From: Haematobia irritans
Taxonomy: Eukaryota > Arthropoda > Insecta > Diptera > Muscidae
Assembly (NCBI RefSeq): GCF_050003625.1
Contig: NC_134398.1
Span: 89,975,832 to 90,039,831, forward strand
Length of the DNA stretch: 64,000 bases
Reading direction: 5' to 3'
A program made the translations under genes and the position numbers. Below, piece by piece: positions 32,351 to 43,028 of the stretch (positions are counted from its first letter, which is position 1; the number at the start of each line of letters is the position of its first letter). The notes under the pieces were generated by a model, which made no database searches, was not told where the DNA came from, and was given only the letters and a program-made list of their open reading frames with translations.

Positions 32351-32738
32351 TTTTACCGGTATTTCGAATTAACGTGGTAAAAATAAAACGTTTTCTTTTA
32401 ATTTTCAATTTGGAATTTACGTTAAACTTCATTACTTTCGTTACTACTACAGAGTGAAAATATTGATTTATACAGAATGAAGCTCAGATCAAAGTCGACC
32501 AGTGATAACATGTCGAACATAACGAGAACTACGACAGCAAATACAACAACAAATACTACTGTGACTGCAACTACAGCCACTCCTACCTCCACTGTCACTA
32601 CGTTCACTACAGCTGCTACTACATCGGCAAATGCTACCACTGGATTAGATATTGATCAAAACTTAACATTGGGTCCTAATAGTTTTTCGTCTACGTTTCC
32701 ATCTCCCACGTTCAGTAGCCTTACGGCGATTGGAATTT
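32344..32738 (+). other. Spacer of the Gypsy-C palindrome, with Thr-rich gag start
   Basis: The left part (32351-32476) reads on the minus strand as leader of the left gag. The right part opens a plus frame at 32477 with MKLRSKSTSDNMSNITRTTT, followed by a long Thr/Ala-rich low-complexity run, ending with a stop at 32740 just before the right gag arm. It may be the true N-terminus of a variant gag or an unrelated exon. Confidence 0.45.
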
Positions 32739-34672
32739 GAAATGATTTTCAATCACAAAATCGTGAAATGCCAAATTCCCATTCTATACCACAAAATTCC
32801 AACGGATTGTCAATTCAGGATTATGTTGCAGCTTCGGTAGGTGTAGCACAGGCAGGTTCGATGAGGGAAATACAGGAAAGTCTTAAAAGATTAATACCAG
32901 AAATAGTAAGGGAGACCATTAGGTCTGAGCGAGAGTTGTCGGAATCAGACAGGAATCAGGCAGATCCTATTTCGGGGAACAATGTTCCACCACAGCAGGG
33001 TCGAGGACGAAATCAGCAGATTTCGAATGCACAAACTACGCATACTCCTCAACAACAACATAATTTGCCACCGACGAATTTTTTCAGGGGTCACATAATT
33101 CTAGTTTAATAGGACACCACAACAGGGACAAGGGCAAAGTCAGCAAATTCGGAATCCGCCGAATACTAATACACATCAACAACAACAAAATAATTTGCCA
33201 CCACCTCCCATTTCAAACCATTTCCGAAGTGATCATAATCAGAACTACCATTTTCCACCTGATAGATTTAGTTATCCACCACCACCAATTTCTAATCACA
33301 GTCAATCGAACCATAATCAGAACTACCAATTTCCTACTAATGGACCTATTTCCACCTCAACAGAATGTTATTTCATCTTCTGCCTTTGGTTTTGTCCCAA
33401 GGACACAAAATACTCTTGATATTTATAAATGGGGCATACAGTTTGACGGCAGTAGTAAATCTTTTAGCGTAGAAGATTTTTTGTTTCGTGTGGAAACTAT
33501 CAGGGCTGACACTGATTGCCCATTGACAGTTCTTATGAAAGGTTTTCACCGGTTGCTATCTGGAAACGCTTACGAGTGGTTCTGGAATTTTCGAAGACAA
33601 AATCCGAATTGCGACTGGGATAGCCTAAGGTATTATTTCAAACGAAAATTCCAGAGATTCGAAAGCGAGTTCGAAATACAACGCAGGAGGCAACATTTTA
33701 ACGAAAGTGCAGATAATTTTCTTCAAGATATTTTGACACTGAATAATCAGATGCGAGTATCCATCCCGGAAAGTGAATTGGTTAAAATAGTCAAAGACAA
33801 TCTGAAGGATGGACTGGCTCAGCTGATATTTCCAATGAATATTGTCAACATGGACTATCTTTTAGAAGAGTGCAGGCGTGCGGAAAGAAATCTTTCCAAA
33901 CGAAGCTCTTTTAGGCCACAACAACAACAACAACCATTTCGTAGAGTGAATGAATTAGAATATTCTAAGGATTTTCACTATGAACAACCACATGACTTCG
34001 GTCAAGACCACCATATTGAAGCATTAAGGCTTAGTAACCAGCCTGTGAAACAGCTTATATGCTGGAATTGTAGGCGTTCAGGCCACACATTTGTTGAATG
34101 CGAATCAGAAAAACGCAACCTGTACTGCTACAAATGTGGGTTCGAGAATGTTATTACACCGAACTGCCCAAGATGTATGGGAAAAGAACAGAAGAGCATG
34201 ATGAGGACGGGACCATCATGTTCGGATGCCAATCCGCCCCAATAAGTATTTCGGACTGTAACATTTCGTTACAGGTTCCACACTCAGATTTTACCAACTA
34301 CCCAAATGAATTATCAAATGAATTTATTATACCAGCACAAAACAATCTAAAAATTTTCAAAAGAGATGAGTACAATTCTCAGAGCGTAGATAATATCACA
34401 CCTGAGAATCGGAAACCAAAACTGAAAGTTTTGACTCCATATGAAGATAGAATTTTGAATTACAATCGAGTTAGGGAACCTAACCTAAGATAGAATTTTG
34501 AATTACAATCGAGTTAGGGAAGAAATCTTCAAAGATTTCAAAGGGCCTTCGGAAAAGATAATGAAAGCGAAGACGCGATACAACAATAGAAAAAGTGAAA
34601 GGAAATTGCTATGAAGTTTATGTTCGGATAATGATATAAGACCATATTTAGACGTCTTTATAAACAATGTAC
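32739..34672 (+). pseudogene. Gypsy-C gag, right (inverted) copy
   Basis: Nearly identical inverse of 30440-32343. Frames: 32768-33109 (Gln-rich N-terminus), 33229-34245 (capsid-like region with LFRVETIRADTDCPLTVL, knuckle CWNCRRSGHTFVEC, and a second CYKCGF...CPRC pair) and 34098-34493. The 34-bp duplication around CCTAACCTA (34445-34521) is present only in this copy. Homology stops within gag at AACAATGTAC (34672), before protease. Confidence 0.85.
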
Positions 34673-35814
34673 AATATATAAATGGCGAAGTTAAAATAGT
34701 GAAGCCACGTGAATTTCAAGCTACGTAAGAAGGTTTATGTAAAATTTACGTTTTCTTTTTTTTCGAATATTTTTATAATTTATTAATTTTGAGTTGTAAA
34801 TTTTTAAAGAATTTGCTCATATGTATATTGTTTCTGCATGTTGTAATATTTCAACTCACTTAACATTGTTTCCGTGTAGTAGAGGTTATTAACCTCGGGA
34901 TTTCGTGTGCCTTCAGGGTAGATATGTCCCAAGTTGTCACTGACCAAATCACAGACGAATTCCCAATTAGTACCTTCATAGGGTTTCCTAAACCCAAACG
35001 TCTCGACACAAATCTTATAATTCCCAATATACCATATACAAAAAAAATTAGATAGGAAGAAATGTAACCTTTGTGCTGGCGCACATTGTTCATTTATTCT
35101 TACCCGAGGTGTATTTTATAAAATGACCACACAGTTTTCATAAATCCAAAAAATTCACGTATTAATGTCGCCAATAATATCTATATTTAAATCCCGTCCA
35201 GAGTATTCTATAATTTCCAAAACTTTACCGAAAAAAATACTATTTCCATATATCGATGCAGATTTAAAAATTCAAATTTACAGGTTGTTTCGCACTAACA
35301 ACAATACTGTCAATTCAACTCCTATGTGGGAGTACCTTATTTGCACACACTGACTTCGACTTTGACTTCACTAATGACAAGCGTCAGTTGCAATAAGTTG
35401 TGCTATGCCTGTCTCACGACTTTGTGTAAGGTCAGTCTCCACAACTCTCTTTTTTCATCACAACTCTGCATTCGCTACTCCCCTTTCTATACCATGTATG
35501 ATATGTGCGTTGCCCATTCTAACCAATAGATGGCACTCATGTACACACAATGGTATTTTTAGACGTGATGTCTGATAAGGTATAGGGTAATACTACCGAA
35601 ACCTTCCTATCAAAGCATGATGATGGCAACAGTTAATAAAGGGAAATGGCGAATCAGCCTTAATATAGACGTGTTGCGCAAAGAAAATACGCTGAATATG
35701 AGACATGCCAGAAATTCCCCAGCAGGCAAGGAAATACTTTATATATTTACAAGTTGTACAATAAATCATACGAATGGTAAAAATAGTTCGCAATATATTT
35801 AATGTCATATGGTG
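34673..35814. other. Unassigned stretch between Gypsy-C palindrome and Gypsy-B
   Basis: No terminal repeats or known domains recognised. Contains one protein-like minus frame (34804-35115, listed separately). The rest is AT-rich. Gypsy-B coding resumes at about 35815. Confidence 0.3.
34804..35115 (-). other. Exon-like open frame of unknown origin
   Basis: A minus-strand frame without ATG runs open from about 35115 to TAA at 34804-34806. Its composition is that of a real protein: FGFRKPYEGTNWEFVCDLVS, then GHIYPEGTRNPEVNN and a Tyr/Gln-rich end (YNMQKQYTYEQIL). I do not recognise it. The ATG-initiated frame of the same strand (34860-35093) is a less protein-like shadow. It could be a captured host exon or part of an unrecognised element. 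Confidence 0.35.
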
Positions 35815-37713
35815 GCCGTCACATGTGGGTTGTTAAACCAGCAGAAAATAAAAACAACAACATCTTGATAACAAATGCCCTGGTAACAACAAATGAAGAG
35901 GGCATTATTTATACCAGTTCGAGTTTTGAATTTGTCTGACCATCAAGAGCATATTGGAAAATTTTCTGACAATGGCAAATGTACTCCTGCGGAAGCAATA
36001 GTAAACTTGGAAAGCAAATCACCTAAGAAACATAATGAAGCGAAGAAACAACTGGAAGGTTATGTTGAAGCTTGGACACGTCATCTATCACCCTCCGAGG
36101 AAGTAAGCCAAGCAATTGTTAAGGAAAAATGCCTCAAACTTCGCCATTGAGAAGGAAAATCAGGAAATAACATCTGTGGGAAGCATGAAATAAATACCAC
36201 AGAAGAAAGACCCATAAAACAGGCACCATGAAGTGTACCTCTAGCAAAACGAGATGAGACTTAAAAGCTTGTAAAGGAAATGGCGGAAAGTGGTGTGATC
36301 AAGCCTTCATCAAGTCCTTGGTGCTCACCAGTTGTACTAGTCAAAAAGAAAGATGGAAGCACCCGATTTTGCGTGGACTACAGAAAATTGACTGATATCA
36401 TCAAAAAGGACAGTTATCCGCTCCCACGCATTGATGACACGTTGTGTAGCTGGAACAAAATGGTTTTCCACGCTTGACTTGCAGAGCGGTCATTGGCAAG
36501 TTGAGATTGCCGAGAAAGACAAAGAAAAGACAGCTTTTGGCATTATCGGCGGTCTTTGGCAATTCAATGTAATGCCATTCGGGCTCTGCAATGCTCCTGC
36601 GACCTTCGAGCGATTAATGAAGCGAGTACTAAAGGGGTTGCATTGGAAGTCCTGCTTGATATACCTAGACGATATCATAGTTATGGGCATTTGACGAGCC
36701 CCTTAAGAACTTGAAGGATGTTATCCAGCAACTGTCAGCCGCTGATCTACGACTTAACGCTAAGAAGTGTTCCCTTTTCCAGAGGAACGTTAAGTACTTG
36801 GGTCATCATGTGACAGCAGAGGGCATATCCACCGATGAAGACAAAATCGAGACTGTAAGAGATTGGCCACGTCCACGGAATCTCCACGAGTTGCGAAGCT
36901 TCCTTGGTTTATGCACATACTACAGGCGATTTGTACCAAACTTCGCCAGCATCGCCGCTAGCCTACATAAATTAACCTAAAAAGGTACGAAGTTCCAGTG
37001 GAACAAGGAACAGGAGGTGTCATTCCATCACCTGAAAGAACTTTTATGTTCAGCTCCTGTTCAGGCATATCCTATTCCTGCCAAAAAATTTATTTTGGAT
37101 ACAGATGCTAGTGCTTACGGTAGTGGAGATGTGTTATCTCAACAGATTGACGGTAGAGAAAAGGTTATCGGATACTTCAGCCGAACTTTATCCAAGCCCG
37201 AAATGAACTATTGCGTAACGAGAAAAGAGCTGAAGCCGTCATAGAAAGCGTAAAACATTACCACAAATACTTGTATGGACAGCACTTCTTGCTCAGAACT
37301 GATCATTCAGCTCTACGATGGTTGCTCCAATTCAAGAATCCAGAAGCTCAACTAGCACGTTGGATAGAAAGACTACAAAACTACGATTTCAGTATTGAGC
37401 ATAGGTGGCAAACACGGCAACGATGACGCCTTGTCACGTCGACCTTGTAATGTCGAGTGCAAACACTGCTCGAAAGCTGAACATAAGGAGGAAATTGTTG
37501 ATATCCGGTTGTTACACATAGAATATGTGCCCTAAACTTCAAACACAGTGGGAAGGCCCATATAAAGTCATCAAGAAAATCAATGATGTGGTATATCGCA
37601 TTCAGAATATGACATCCCAAGGTCAAAGATGAAAATTGTTCACCTGGAACGTTTGACTCCTTACGGAACGGATTCTGTTCCTATTCGGGACGGCCAGTCT
37701 TAAGCGGGAGGCA
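35815..37713 (+). pseudogene. Gypsy-B RT, RNase H and integrase tail
   Basis: Resumes with [39 protein letters not shown] (36280), [14 protein letters not shown] and CLIYLDDIIVMGI (catalytic YLDD, frame 36431-36694), then KCSLFQRNVKYLGHHVTAEG (36711-36980). RNase H: FILDTDASAYGSGDVLSQQI and LLRTDHSALRWLLQF (37017-37426). Most of the integrase is deleted. The last part reads WEGPYKVIKKINDVVYRIQN just before the 3' LTR. At least four frameshifts. Old, dead element. Confidence 0.9.
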
Positions 37714-37714
37714 A
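37701..37714 (+). promoter_or_regulatory. Gypsy-B polypurine tract
   Basis: TAAGCGGGAGGCAA lies directly before TGTTACG, the start of the 3' LTR. It fits a plus-strand priming tract, with two pyrimidine interruptions. Confidence 0.6.
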
Positions 37715-38337
37715 TGTTACGAATTAGACATTTCTAGATTTAAGTTTATTTAAATTAGTTTAATTTAAATTTTCAAATTGTAACGATTAGATTGCGTCAT
37801 CACTTGCCAAAATCATCTCTTTATTTTCTAGTACTTTCCTAAACATCTTTTGTGTTCTTAGTTTCTCAATCGTTCATTGTAAAGTAACCCCTTTTTTGTT
37901 ATCATCATTGCTTATTGTTATTGTTGTAGTAATATGAGCATAATCATCTGCAGATAAATTACGAGATACTTGATGGCTGAGCATAATTAGATATGCATGT
38001 GCGAAATCTGCCAGATACTAGTAGAATATTCTATATGGGTGTAGGCAAGACTATAAAGATAACCGATATCTTCTAGATAAATATGTGCGACATCTATATT
38101 GTTCTACATTGTTGTAGGCCAGACTACCGAGAATATTCGATATCGTTATACAGTACTATAAAATGAGCTGAAAGAGGGAGCTGTCCGGTTGTAAGCTAAA
38201 ATTCAAACAGTACACATCGTTGAGCAAATAAGTGAAACCTGTCAGTGAAGCAAATAAATTGTAGACTGTCGTTATTTGAAAGGAACTGTGTTTTCATAAT
38301 CGGGTTATTAAACACGCCTCAATATAAAAACGTAACA
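37715..38337 (+). repeat. Gypsy-B 3' LTR (uninterrupted, 623 bp)
   Basis: TGTTACGAATTAG at the start and AAAACGTAACA at the end. Matches the three joined pieces of the 5' LTR with numerous substitutions and small indels, which shows an old insertion. It serves as the empty-site reference for both hAT insertions in the 5' LTR. Confidence 0.92.
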
Positions 38338-38569
38338 ATACTTTAAATTGTCGGAAATCGAAAACATTTCGATGTGTTACAAACCCCACCCCCTCATGGT
38401 GGTGGGTATAAAAAGCTTAAAAATATGTAGGCTAGTACTCATTTTGATGGTTTCGCACCTTTGTTTTAAAGCTTTTTGAAACTAAAGAAGTTTATACGAC
38501 CACATAGTTACAACGCATACTAAATTTCAGTCGGATCGGATGAAATTTGGTCCTCCAAGATCCTCCGCA

Positions 38570-38911
38570 GGGAGCCACCGTAGTGCAATGGTAAGCATGG
38601 CCGCCTTGCATACACAGGGTCGTGGGTTCGAGCCCAGTTTCGACCAAACACCCAAATGTTTTCAGCGGTGGATTATCCCACCTCAGTAATGCTGGTGACA
38701 TTTCTGAGGGTTTCAAAGCTTCTCTAAGTGGTTTCACTGCAAAGTAGAACACCGTTCGGACTCGGCTATAAGAAGGAGGTCCCTTGTCATTGAGCTTAAC
38801 ATAGAATCGGGCAGCACTCAGTGATAAGAGAGAAGTTCACCACTGTGGTATCATAATGGACTTAATAGTCTAAGTGAGCTTGAAATGTTGGGCTGACACT
38901 ATACCTAACCT
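38570..38911 (+). mobile_element. tRNA-derived SINE, main family
   Basis: Direct repeat AAGATCC(T/C)TCGCA-type, 13 bp with one change (38557-38569 AAGATCCTCCGCA; 38912-38924 AAGATCCTTCGCA). Head with GTGCAATGGTAAGCATG and GGGTTCGAGCCC (box B slightly changed), the usual body, and end GGGCTGACACTATACCTAACC. Somewhat older than the copy at 25003. Confidence 0.9.
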
Positions 38912-39259
38912 AAGATCCTTCGCAAGCCAAATCTACGGGTCGGTTTATATGGGGGCTGTACGTAAAAGTGGTCCGATATGGGTTGTTGTTGTTGTAACAT
39001 TTTATTGTGATTTCATCCATTTTATGTTATACGCTTTGATACTTCAGCTTGTGGCCAGATCGAGAAACTCTGCGACTAAGGTGGGGTGTGTCTAGAGTGA
39101 TCTGGTGGTAAGTCGAGTTGGTTTAGATGGGGAAGAGGGAAGAGTCAGCTACGCTGCTATCGATCACTGATAAGTAGGAATTGAGGCGGCTGCACTTGCC
39201 TGATCTTAATTGGGCTAAAACTACCCTAGTCTGTCGTGGGAGGTCTCTTTCCTCCGATG

Positions 39260-40214
39260 CTATGAGCGGTGGTCGGAGAACTGGATTAACCTCCACACTG
39301 GAGCTGCATAGTTTACCACTGACGGTCCAATTGCCTTATAGGTAGTTAACAAGGTTTCTTTGTCCGCACCCCAAGTACTGCCGGCAAGTGACTTGGGGAC
39401 CTTGTTTCTACCACGGAGCTTATTACAAATTGCAGTGGCATGGGCAGACGACTTGAAAAGGCTGTCGAATGTGACCTCAAGAATCTTGGGATAATTTGTG
39501 GTCGGAATTATTTCGCCATCGACACTAATATTCAACTGCCTGCGCACTTCTGCCGTCGATGTAGTGTGGCTGAGGATTTGGTGGGCGATATCCCCAAGTT
39601 TCTCGCAGTGAAATAACTGGTAAGATTAGCGATATAGACGTTTAAACGATCGCAGATGTCGTAAACATTTGGCCCAGATGCCAAGATTGTACAATCGTCT
39701 GCGTATGATACAATCTCGACGTCATCTGGAGGGTGTGGAATAGAGGATAGGTAGAGGTTAAACAGTGCCGGAGATATCACCCCACCCAGGGGAACTCCAT
39801 ATTTCACTCTACGGAGTCTTGATTTCCTATCCTTAAATTCAACATACGACTGGCGTCCGCACGGCTTGAACTAACGCTTGGTTCAAGCCGGTAGGGACGT
39901 GTTCTCGATGTCCTCGAAAAGTCTGGCATGGTATCGAATGCCTTCGATAGGTCAGCGCCACGAGGACCGTCCTGTGACACGGCCTGGGCCGATTCGAGTC
40001 CCCTATTTATAAATGCTGAAATGGCATGCAAAGCCGTTGTCGTACTGTGTACTTTGCGGAATCCATGTTGATGATTAGCAGCTGGAAAATTCTCCACAAG
40101 GCTGGGGAGTAGTAGTGCCTCAATTGTCTTGGCTACTGGCGAGAGAAGGGAAATCGGTCTGTATGATTCACCCTTGCTCGAGTCTTTGCCTGGTTTCAGT
40201 AGTGGAATCACCAT
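39260..40214 (-). pseudogene. LINE-B copy B reverse transcriptase
   Basis: Frames 39804-40214 (VIPLLKPGKDSSKGESYRPI, then LSKAFDT), 39532-39807 (GVPLGGVISPALFNLYLS; SYADDCTILASG with intact catalytic pair) and 39260-39547 (thumb, ending NYAAPVWRL). Shifts between frames and the absence of the C-terminal knuckle show decay. Confidence 0.8.
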
Positions 40215-40247
40215 TTTCCAGACAAATTAAGGAGTCTGGTCAAGTAC

Positions 40248-40994
40248 TCAACTCCCCGTATTCCCAGATGCTTCAGCATTAGCATAGAGATTCCCAGGGC
40301 CCAGCGCTTTGGATGGTTTCGCGCTGTTGATGACATCGATAACATCAAACAGTCGGTTGAATAATGTGACGCACCTCTTCGGATCAGTCACTGTCACGTC
40401 GCCAAAGGTGACTAAAATACCATCATCCCTAGTAGCGGGGTTCGAGAAGACTCTCACTATTGACCACAATTTACGTGTTCCTGTGCCTAGGTTACATTGC
40501 CTCAGGTGCTCTAACCAAGTGTTCCGCTTGTGCTCGTCGACTATCTTACTAATCTCTAGATTCAGTTCCCACACTCGTCTGCGAGTACCGCCGCTTTGGC
40601 TGGGAAGTTGGGCCTCACTTGGGCAATTCGACCAGCGAGCGGCTGTTGCGTTGATGATGTCCCGGAACGTCCTCTGGTCAATATGAACATGGGAGGGGGA
40701 CGTGAGCTCACTGAAGCGGCGATCTGTGTATTCTCTGAAGCCTTCCCAGTTGGCTTTCTTTTGGTTAATAAACGTCCGGCATTCAGAGGTTATGAAATCG
40801 GAGGGTCGGTTAATGGTGAGAATTATGGGGAGGTGATCTGATGCCAGTGAAATGACGGGTTGCCATGATACGTCATTTATCAGACCGGGTGACGCTAAAG
40901 ATATATCTGGCGAACTGCTGCAATCACCCATAATTCTCGTGGGGGCCTCTTCGTGCACTGTGCAAAATGTGGAGTCATCTATCTGCTCTGCCAT
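40248..40994 (-). pseudogene. LINE-B copy B endonuclease C-terminal part and linker
   Basis: The frame reads TRIMGDCSSSPDISLASPGL and SLASDHLPIILTINRP (closing SDH block of the APE endonuclease), then the linker with WLEHLRQCNLGTGTRKLWSI before RT. The first part of the endonuclease (GDFNAHH block) is lost in a deletion near 41040. Confidence 0.75.
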
Positions 40995-41185
40995 TACCTA
41001 GGAGAGAATTCCAAAGTTCATGGTGAGCATTAAAGTCTCCTAGAACCAATCGGTATACATACATTCCATATACGGGTCACTAGTGTCTGGCACAAGCGGG
41101 ATAGGTCTATACTGCACGGTGTAATATGTGCGATCCTTTCTTAGCACATTGTATCCATCACGATGGCGTAGGCTGCAGGTGGGAT

Positions 41186-41509
41186 TCAGCTTGGTTTCCT
41201 GGAACGCCGCGACCCTGATAAAGTCCACGATCTCGCTAATCTTACCACGGAGCCCGTTGCAATTAAATTGCAAAAATGATGCACTTTCCGGAACTGGTAC
41301 AACAATATTTGGTAGCGTAGCGATGTTAAGCCGGAACAGTTCCGGAGGTGCACCCATTCCAAGCACCGGTTACACCTCACCGAAACCGAGCGATGGTGAA
41401 TTTTGTTGCGGCAAACTGCACAGTGCCATGGTCCGAGGTTATCACTTATCCCGACTCGGACCAAAAGCAAGCGGAGAAGGCTCCCCAGGAGGCACCTTCT
41501 CCATGACAA
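41186..41509 (-). pseudogene. LINE-B copy B leader with PHD-like finger
   Basis: The frame reads LLRLLLVRV, then GISDNLGP (41429-41452), then WHCAVCRNKIHHRSVSVRCN and CLEWVHLRNCSGL. The finger is better kept than in copy A (Trp and terminal Cys present), but the 2A-like core has lost Glu and the first Pro, so skipping would not be expected here. It gives independent support that the leader plus finger is part of LINE-B. Confidence 0.7.
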
Positions 41510-41840
41510 AAATACAGACGAAACAACACGTACACTGATGTGGCAGCCGCTGGCCGGGGAATAGTATCCATCGGGTCAATCCAGTACAAAGAACCCGCCG
41601 CCGTGGGATTGATATGGGTCAATTACAATACCACCTGACTGCATCAATAACAGCTACATGTGCCAAGTTTCAAGTCGATAGTATATTTCGTTCGGAGTTA
41701 ACGTGATTTCAACAGACGGACGGACCATGCTAGATTGACTCAGAATTTCCCAACGACTAAGAATATATATACTTTATGGGAACTGAGACTAATATTTCGA
41801 TGTGTTACCAACGGAACAACAAAGTTACTATAAATAAATA

Positions 41841-41945
41841 ATTTTCTCTAAGAAGGAGCGGAGCGAATTTTTTTTCTCGGAGCGGAGCGATTTTTATTTC
41901 TCCGGAGCGGAGCGAAAAAAATGGACCGCACCGAATCCCTACTTA
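41841..41945. repeat. DNA-transposon end with GGAGCGGAGCG array
   Basis: Repeated GGAGCGGAGCGA words at 41853, 41876 and 41903, then GACCGCACCGAATCCCTA. Read inversely this starts TAGGGATTCGGTGCGGTCC, a hAT-like terminus with subterminal repeats. The other end was not found, so this is a solo end. Confidence 0.45.
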
Positions 41946-41957
41946 AAAGTAATGCTG

Positions 41958-42307
41958 TTAGGTTAGGTTAGGTTCGGTGGCAGCCCGATGTATCAGGCTC
42001 ACTTAGACTATTCAGTCCATTGTGATACCACATTGGTGAACTTCTCTCTTATCACTGAGTGCTGCCCGATTCCATGTTAAGCTCAATGACAAGGGACCTC
42101 CTTTTTATAGCCGAGTCCAAACGGCGTTCCACATTGCAGTGAAACCACTTAGAGAAGCTTTGTAACCCTCAGAAATGTTACCAGCATTACTGAGGTGGGA
42201 TAATCCACCGCTGAAAAACTTTTTGGTGTTCGGTCGAAGCAGGAATCGAACCCACGACCTTGTTTATGGAAGGCGGGCATGCTAACCATTGCACCACGGT
42301 GACTCCC
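41958..42307 (-). mobile_element. tRNA-derived SINE, main family
   Basis: Starts at the low side with TTAGGTTAGGTTAGGTTCGG (inverse of the (CCTAA)n tail) and ends at the head GGGAGTCACCGTGGTGC on the minus strand. Box B GGGTTCGATTCCTG is intact. No target duplication was found. Its head abuts the duplicated block 42308-43028. Confidence 0.88.
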
Positions 42308-43028
42308 TTCACTTGCAACAAATAAACTTCCACAATGTGATTAATATAGTGAAGTCGCTAGAGTCACTTGTCCCATTCTTGCCAGTTGATGGAGATGTAC
42401 CGAAAGTTGTAAATTCTCTTCAGTTAAAGTTGAACCGGAATTGTAAGCTTTGCCGGTTAACGATGAGCGGTACTATTCCAGTTCGCCAATTATAGGTTAA
42501 CTGCACCTTAGCTCTGCGATTTAAAGTTGAAAAATGGGGTTTTGCCAAGATAACCCAATATTTCACAAAATCTGACTTTTAGGAAAATTCATTCATATCC
42601 TTATCGAATGAATTAATTTGCAGCCAGCAATGATGAAGTGCAACGCCAGCGCACAGAAAAATGGTGATGATTACTTTCCTTTTGATGCTTCAATATGTAT
42701 AACCATATGCAAAGTAAAACAAAATCTTAGCAAATGCTCCTTCTGATTTCCTATTTGAAGCTGCGATCGCTTTGCCCGTGTTGCGAAATATTGGCAAAAT
42801 CAATAATTGTAAAGTTGGCGAATAGTTTCCTTAAAAAGGTTATAACACGTAGAAAATATATATTTTTTAAAACAATTCTTAATGGTTCAACTCTCGAGCA
42901 CAAAAAGAGTTCGAGAACATTCCTTTCACTTTATTTGTCAATTCTCTTTTTTCTCCTTCGTAGGTGTGTGTCTGTGTATATGTAAGTCTAATTTTGCCAT
43001 ATACCACCACAACTGTTTCGCACAAAAT
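42308..43028. repeat. Duplicated block, right copy
   Basis: Same orientation as 13310-13996, sharing long words through the whole length, with small indels (for example TTGCCCGTGTTGCGAAATAT near 42773 is present only here). The similarity ends at about 43028 with CACAAAATG. Noncoding as far as I can tell. Confidence 0.65.

Larger units (their letters stand above)
38983..41610 (-). mobile_element. LINE-B copy B
   Basis: Bounded by GATATGGG on both sides (38975-38982, 41611-41618), 8 bp. The minus-strand order is leader with PHD-like finger and a decayed 2A-like motif (41186-41509), endonuclease remainder (40248-40994, with SLASDHLPIILTI), RT (39260-40214, with LSKAFDT and SYADDCTILASG) and a 3' end TGTTACAACAACAACAACC. 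Many frameshifts. Longest copy at the 5' side, reaching presumed 5' UTR at 41510-41610. Confidence 0.85.
38340..41820. repeat. Dispersed fly repeat, split by SINE and LINE-B
   Basis: Pieces 38340-38569, 38925-38982 and 41611-41820 join into one repeat. Words are ATTTCGATGTGTTACAAAC, GGTGGTGGGTATAAAAAG, CAGTCGGATCGGATG, then CGGACGGACCATGC and again ATTTCGATGTGTTACC at the far end. The GATGTGTTAC word at both ends suggests a defined unit. Noncoding. I recall the GTGGTGGGTATAAAA type as common in muscid and drosophilid intergenic DNA, but cannot name it. Confidence 0.5.

Noticed and set aside
32422..32640. Val/Ala-rich minus frame (72 aa), membrane-like
   Set aside because: Antisense of the Thr-rich (ACN)n run at 32477-32738. 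The composition is a direct product of that repeat.
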